From positions 1 through 36,424 of the IMG/VR virus record IMGVR_UViG_3300042460_000424: a DNA stretch of 36,424 bases. The stretch is one strand, 5' to 3'. The position numbers and the translations under genes were made by a program. Of the stretch, positions 33,339 to 36,424 are shown in pieces. The notes below the pieces were generated by a model. That model was given only the letters and a program-made list of their open reading frames with translations. It searched no databases and was not told the DNA's origin. This stretch comes from a virus. How positions within the stretch are numbered: position 1 is the stretch's first letter; each line of letters opens with the position of its first letter.

Positions 33339-33496
33339 GAAAGTCCAACAACAAAGCCTCTCAGCATAAAATTAAGAGAGCAGTTAAGAACAAGAAAAGA
33401 ACACAGGCTAAGCCATACCTTTCAAAGTTTGAGCGTAAACAAAAAAGAATCAGAGAAGCAATTATTCTTGGAGCATTGAAGTCAGTGCCTAACTAG
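33335..33496 (+). CDS. 53-residue highly basic protein
   Basis: MRKSNNKASQHKIKRAVKNK, KRTQAKPYLSKFERKQKRIR: about 40% Lys/Arg, ending hydrophobic (EAIILGALKSVPN). Likely RNA- or DNA-binding. ATGA overlap with the zinc ribbon, so the two may act together. Confidence 0.6.
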   Translation: MRKSNNKASQHKIKRAVKNKKRTQAKPYLSKFERKQKRIREAIILGALKSVPN

Positions 33497-33510
33497 AACT
33501 GGAGATAGTC

Positions 33511-33654
33511 ATGGTAGATCATGATGAGTTAAACAAAATATCAAAAGAACTAAAGCGTTACATTATTAAACAACATATGAAAACATATTATTATACTACT
33601 ATTGGAATTTTATGTTTTCTGCTTGGAACATTCTTTGGATTACTAATTAAATAA
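33511..33654 (+). CDS. 47-residue membrane protein with basic N-terminal helix
   Basis: MVDHDELNKISKELKRYIIK, QHMKTYYYTTIGILCFLLGT, FFGLLIK. One membrane helix (about 28-45). GGAG ribosome site. Directly before the tRNA pair. Confidence 0.55.
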   Translation: MVDHDELNKISKELKRYIIKQHMKTYYYTTIGILCFLLGTFFGLLIK

Positions 33655-33660
33655 GGACTA

Positions 33661-33735
33661 GCACCAGTAGCCAAGTTGGTTAAGGCACCGAACTCATAAT
33701 TCGGCTATTCGTAGGTTCAAGTCCTACCTGGTGTA
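33661..33735 (+). tRNA. tRNA with CAT anticodon (Met, or Ile2 if lysidine-modified)
   Basis: Acceptor GCACCAG/CTGGTGT, D-stem GCC/GGC, anticodon stem CCGAA/TTCGG with loop CTCATAA, T-arm GTAGG-TTCAAGT-CCTAC, discriminator A. CCA not encoded. The choice between Met and Ile2 cannot be made here. Confidence 0.9.
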
Positions 33736-33739
33736 CTAG

Positions 33740-33811
33740 ATCTCTGTAACTCAGTGGAAGAGTGACACCCTTCTAAGGTGTAGGTCGTAGGTTCGAATCC
33801 TACCAGGGATG
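33740..33811 (+). tRNA. tRNA-Arg (TCT)
   Basis: Acceptor ATCTCTG/CAGGGAT (one G-U), anticodon stem ACACC/GGTGT with loop CTTCTAA (anticodon TCT), T-arm GTAGG-TTCGAAT-CCTAC, discriminator G. It decodes AGA, a codon favoured by AT-rich phages. 4 nt after the CAT tRNA. Confidence 0.92.
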
Positions 33812-33812
33812 C

Positions 33813-33888
33813 TATAATAGTAGTAAGGGTGTGGTTAGAGTATGTGTGTCGGGAAACATATATGCTTTATGTTGCAACACCACACCCT
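33813..33888 (+). ncRNA. candidate small RNA with end-to-end stem, after the tRNA pair
   Basis: TATAAT (33813-33818), 7 nt, then AGGGTGTGGT (33826-33835) pairing perfectly with ACCACACCCT (33879-33888). The 43-nt loop can form either TATGTG/CATATA or AACATA/TATGTT. No ORF and no U-tract. It could instead be a processing or termination structure for the tRNAs. Confidence 0.45.
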
Positions 33889-33916
33889 CCTAAATTTTGT
33901 ATGAAAAACTATTTAT

Positions 33917-34654
33917 TTATCTAGCAGGATTCCAGAATAAAGAATCGTCTTCGTATATCTTTTTATCTAGTGTAAAATTTTCAAGAATTAAATCTTTTTC
34001 GCTTTGAGTTAAAGAATCGAACAGTCTTTTTGAAGCATCATTCTTAAAATATGTTTTGTCAATTTGTGATAAATCAACATCTAGTTCTACGCCTAAGTCT
34101 TCTGATATTTTTTTAACCAGCAATGTGTAATCCATATTTTTTAATTCATCAGTTCTAATAAACAAATTCGTTCTATTAATTCTATCATATATTAACTCTT
34201 CGTCATATTCCTTTTGCTCATCATGGAAAAATTGTGCTTCCTTAATAACAGACATTGCTGCTGGGTCTGGACTTAAAGCAAAATTATGCGCTTGAAAATC
34301 TTTCATGTAGTTCCAGTAAGATAACTTATCAAACAATTCTTCTTTTTCAACATTGAGGTTTTCTCCTCTTATAACATGCCAATTTTCTTTGTCTATTAAG
34401 TCTGCTCTACCTGCAGCAGCATGACATACAGTGCTAACAAAAAACTCAGAAGGCTCTCTAAAAAGTGAGATAACATATGTTTCATCATCTATAAAGAATG
34501 GCCATCCACCGTGCTGTCTCATGTCTTCTGGCATTCTAAGATACTCAATACCGTGTTTAGCAAGAGTATCTTCCATAGGTCTGATAATATACTTTGTTAA
34601 GAATCTACCACCAGTTTTTGGTATGTGTAAAAAATAAACTTTGTTATATTTCAT
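33917..34654 (-). CDS. PAPS-dependent sulfotransferase
   Basis: 245 residues. YFLHIPKTGGRFLTKYI (10-16 HIPKTGG) is the 5'-phosphosulfate loop, and VISLFREPSEFFVS (R66, S74) is the 3'-phosphate motif of Golgi-type/Sulfotransfer_2 enzymes. It should transfer sulfate from PAPS to a hydroxyl, usually a sugar. In a phage it may alter receptor or virion glycans. It follows a 42-residue gene with 0 nt spacing. Confidence 0.82.
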   Translation of the reverse strand: MKYNKVYFLHIPKTGGRFLTKYIIRPMEDTLAKHGIEYLRMPEDMRQHGGWPFFIDDETYVISLFREPSEFFVSTVCHAAAGRADLIDKENWHVIRGENLNVEKEELFDKLSYWNYMKDFQAHNFALSPDPAAMSVIKEAQFFHDEQKEYDEELIYDRINRTNLFIRTDELKNMDYTLLVKKISEDLGVELDVDLSQIDKTYFKNDASKRLFDSLTQSEKDLILENFTLDKKIYEDDSLFWNPAR

Positions 34655-34783
34655 TTACTTTGCCTTGTGCTTTACTTCGTAAGGTGCGATCTTGGACTTA
34701 ATACGACCATCTTTATATAATCTAACAATCCATCCATCTTTAATCTGAATAGGATTAAACGCTGCTGCTTTTTTCTTTGGCAT
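34655..34783 (-). CDS. 42-residue basic protein
   Basis: MPKKKAAAFNPIQIKDGWIV, RLYKDGRIKSKIAPYEVKHK. Small basic beta type. TAATG overlap with the gene upstream; TAA abuts the ATG of the sulfotransferase. Not recognised. Confidence 0.6.
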   Translation of the reverse strand: MPKKKAAAFNPIQIKDGWIVRLYKDGRIKSKIAPYEVKHKAK

Positions 34784-35085
34784 TACTTTACCATCCTAAA
34801 TGGAGAATCAATCCAACTATCTGACTTAGCGACTGGAATACAGTTAGGTACTGGCTTTCCGTCTGCACCTGGCTTCATGCCTCTTTGTACATAGCCATCC
34901 CAGCAAGGTGCTTGCTTAGCAACTGTTTCAGCCTGGCAATCTGGACACTCTTCACAGGTTACGTTTAGTTCTTTACAAGTTGGACAACCACAGTCTTCGT
35001 ATGCCTTACCAATTGATGAGTCGTACATAGCCATAGCAACTTCTGAATCGATTGCTGAAGAAGAGCATTTTGGGCAGTTTGTCAT
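34783..35085 (-). CDS. multi-Cys zinc protein, leaderless
   Basis: 100 residues with 12 Cys: MTNCPKCSSSAIDS, DCGCPTCKELNVTCEECPDC, then PCWDGYVQRGMKPGADGKPV. Rubredoxin/DnaJ-like knuckle series. TATAAT (35092-35097) ends 6 nt before ATG and overlaps the TAA of the HNH gene. Confidence 0.7.
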   Translation of the reverse strand: MTNCPKCSSSAIDSEVAMAMYDSSIGKAYEDCGCPTCKELNVTCEECPDCQAETVAKQAPCWDGYVQRGMKPGADGKPVPNCIPVAKSDSWIDSPFRMVK

Positions 35086-35092
35086 ACTATAA

Positions 35093-35365
35093 TTATATCA
35101 TACCGTTAAGCCTGTTGTAAGTCCTGATCCTGTGGCAGTTGGCACAAACCACTTCACACTTTTCTATTTCTTTCTTGATAGCCTTCCATGAAAAACCATC
35201 ATGGATCATCCTTGACACATTGTACTTCTTATCTCTTATGTGATCAAAGTCTAGGATTATATGGTTACCAACACCACAGTCTACACAGCCAGAATCTTCT
35301 TTTATCTTAGCAAGCATCTTCTTATACTGCTGCTTATTATAGGTGTCTAACTCTTTGTCAGTCAT
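35093..35365 (-). CDS. HNH endonuclease
   Basis: 90 residues from ATG 35365 (TATAAT 35373-35378 ends 7 nt upstream; the longer frame is rejected). GCVDCGVGNHIILDFDHIRD supplies CxxC and the catalytic D41-H42; CEVVCANCHRIRTYNR supplies CxxCH. A complete small zinc-HNH with a basic N-terminus; homing-type in phages. The candidate RNA at 35393-35476 lies 28 nt upstream on the same strand. Confidence 0.85.
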   Translation of the reverse strand: MTDKELDTYNKQQYKKMLAKIKEDSGCVDCGVGNHIILDFDHIRDKKYNVSRMIHDGFSWKAIKKEIEKCEVVCANCHRIRTYNRLNGMI

Positions 35366-35392
35366 TGATATTATTATACCGCCAAATGTTAG

Positions 35393-35488
35393 GTCCCACA
35401 CAGGCAATTCACCTGACTTGCGCCACGGTCTCTATCCAATGGGTAACTAATCCATCACTAAGGTCCTGTGTGGGACACTTCTATTATA
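35393..35488 (-). ncRNA. candidate 84-nt small RNA with 12-bp closing stem, between pstS and the HNH gene
   Basis: On the minus strand TATAAT (35488-35483), 6 nt, then GTCCCACACAGG (35476-35465) that pairs perfectly with CCTGTGTGGGAC (35404-35393). The 60-nt loop includes ATGG/CCAT. The first paired base is where transcription should start. No ORF inside. Compare HNH-linked RNAs; no family recognised. Confidence 0.55.
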
Positions 35489-35491
35489 CTG

Positions 35492-36424
35492 CTACTTTGA
35501 ACTTATTTCTGCTACTCTCGCCTTTGAGAATTTAAGCATAGAACTTCTGATTGGCGAGTAGCCAAGATCTTCAGCCTTCTTTCCACAGGTATCAAGCATG
35601 AAGTTAAAGAACTTTTTAACTGAATCATTCTTTGAGTTCTTTTCTTTGTATGCTACACCATAGGTAAATGTAGATATGTTATAAGATAGTTTGTTTGGGT
35701 TCTTATAGTTTATCTTAACTACACCACTTTTATCTGGAATAAAATCTCCAAGAAATACAGAGGCTGCGCTAACTGTTGGTTGTATAAACCTTCTAGCCTC
35801 ATTCTCAACAGACACTGTCTTTAGTCCTCTTGCATATGATATCTCATTATATCCAATAGAGCCATTTGTAGTGCTCTGTACCATTGCAATTCCATGTGAT
35901 CCAGAAGCACTGTTCATATACTGCTTAGATATGTCTCCAGGAAATGCACTTGAAAAGTTTTTATTTCCTGGCTTTGTCCAAATTGTTGGAGCCACAGCAT
36001 TTAAATATGAAGTAAAAACTTCTGAAGTTCCAGAACCATCAACACGGTATACAACTCTAATCTTTGTTGCTGGTATCTTAGGTAGTTTTCCTGATATAAG
36101 GTTTTCTTTTAATATCTGTGGGTCGTTCCACATTGTTATTTGTCCCGCAAAAACTTTAGCAAGAGTATCTTTACTCATCTTTATAGTAACTTTATATCCA
36201 TCAAGTTTGTAGATAATTCCAATTGGCCCTGCTACTAATGGAACATATGTAAACTCTTTTGATGGCTTTACTTCTGTCCCAGAGTAAGGAACATCTGACA
36301 TAGCAAAGTCTGTTACTCCATTTGAAAACATATTCTTTCCAGCACCTGAACCAGATGCTCCATACACAACAGAATCTCCTGTTGATTTCATAAATTCGAC
36401 CCTGCATCTGTCTATAAAGTTAGC
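35492..36424 (-). CDS. pstS: phosphate ABC transporter substrate-binding protein PstS, 5' end beyond window
   Basis: The frame stays open from the stop (35492) past an internal Met (36391) to the window edge: ANFIDRCRVEFMKSTGDSVV. At least 310 residues seen; signal peptide and start missing. VYGASGSGAGKNMFSNGVTD and FAMSDVPYS near the N-end, then YVPLVAGPIGIIYKL, IRVVYRVDGSGTSEVFTSYL and SIGYNEISYARG are PstS phosphate-site and fold motifs. PstS binds phosphate outside the membrane. Phage copies help infected cells under phosphorus limitation. Confidence 0.9.
   Translation of the reverse strand, partial: ANFIDRCRVEFMKSTGDSVVYGASGSGAGKNMFSNGVTDFAMSDVPYSGTEVKPSKEFTYVPLVAGPIGIIYKLDGYKVTIKMSKDTLAKVFAGQITMWNDPQILKENLISGKLPKIPATKIRVVYRVDGSGTSEVFTSYLNAVAPTIWTKPGNKNFSSAFPGDISKQYMNSASGSHGIAMVQSTTNGSIGYNEISYARGLKTVSVENEARRFIQPTVSAASVFLGDFIPDKSGVVKINYKNPNKLSYNISTFTYGVAYKEKNSKNDSVKKFFNFMLDTCGKKAEDLGYSPIRSSMLKFSKARVAEISSK

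Noticed and set aside
35393-35476. tRNA or group I intron at the 12-bp inverted repeat
   Set aside because: No cloverleaf or T-arm, too short for an intron core, and a promoter-like -10 is aligned with its first base.
35871-36212. 113-codon plus-strand frame
   Set aside because: Antisense to pstS.

Overview
The window looks like part of a large tailed phage that infects a low-GC actinobacterium. Three things point that way. Several early proteins belong to families I know from actinobacteriophages: a gene-product-88-like protein, a DUF932 protein and the NHYPPVP small protein. A secreted protein ends in a Lys/Cys tail resembling those of freshwater Nanopelagicales (acI). Many promoters fit leaderless mRNAs. 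The host call is inference. No capsid, portal, terminase, polymerase or integrase gene is present.

Left arm (1-12223, almost all minus strand): virion surface and adhesion genes. They comprise a trimeric tail fibre cut by the window edge, small virion proteins, two paralogous baseplate/fibre-type proteins, two collagen-like Gly-X-Y proteins, an Ig-like repeat protein and a 738-residue protein built of PTPVA and FFPP repeats with Cys-rich knobs. Directly downstream of that proline-rich gene lie a zinc protein, two prolyl-hydroxylase-type 2OG-Fe(II) oxygenases, a cupin/JmjC-like oxygenase and a DxD glycosyltransferase. I infer a tail-protein hydroxylation and glycosylation cassette. A secreted lysozyme-like gene (3270-3833, +) sits inside this arm and is closed by a bidirectional terminator.

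Middle (12489-24678): a membrane/coiled-coil protein (possible holin), a DHH-like phosphoesterase, a minus-strand operon of tiny Cys-rich and membrane proteins (15578 to 14567), and a plus-strand run of small early genes. The spaces between these genes are dense with repeated control elements: perfect TGTGA-N6-TCACA palindromes (CRP/GlxR type), GGCGCC palindromes, dyads over the -10 box, a duplicated two-promoter module with paired 19-21 bp repeats, a leader hairpin with four compensatory base-pair changes, and a 24-nt hairpin element present six times after stop codons.

Right arm (24733-36424): tRNA-Asp, a second small-gene cluster, a probable origin-like region (27.6-28.8 kb, with AAACC repeats, three 10-bp iterons and four perfect DnaA boxes), an FkbM-type methyltransferase plus a fourth 2OG oxygenase, a GIY-YIG-type nuclease, many zinc-finger micro-proteins, a HAD phosphatase, tRNA-Met/Ile(CAT) and tRNA-Arg(TCT), a sulfotransferase, an HNH nuclease and a partial PstS phosphate-binding protein. 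Two candidate small RNAs (33826-33888 and 35393-35476) each start 6-7 nt after a TATAAT and are closed by perfect 10-12 bp end-to-end stems.

Two start systems coexist. Over 20 genes have a -10 hexamer ending exactly 6 (sometimes 7) nt before ATG and no Shine-Dalgarno, as expected for leaderless mRNAs. The rest have AAAGG/GGAG ribosome sites or are chained by TAATG/ATGA overlaps.
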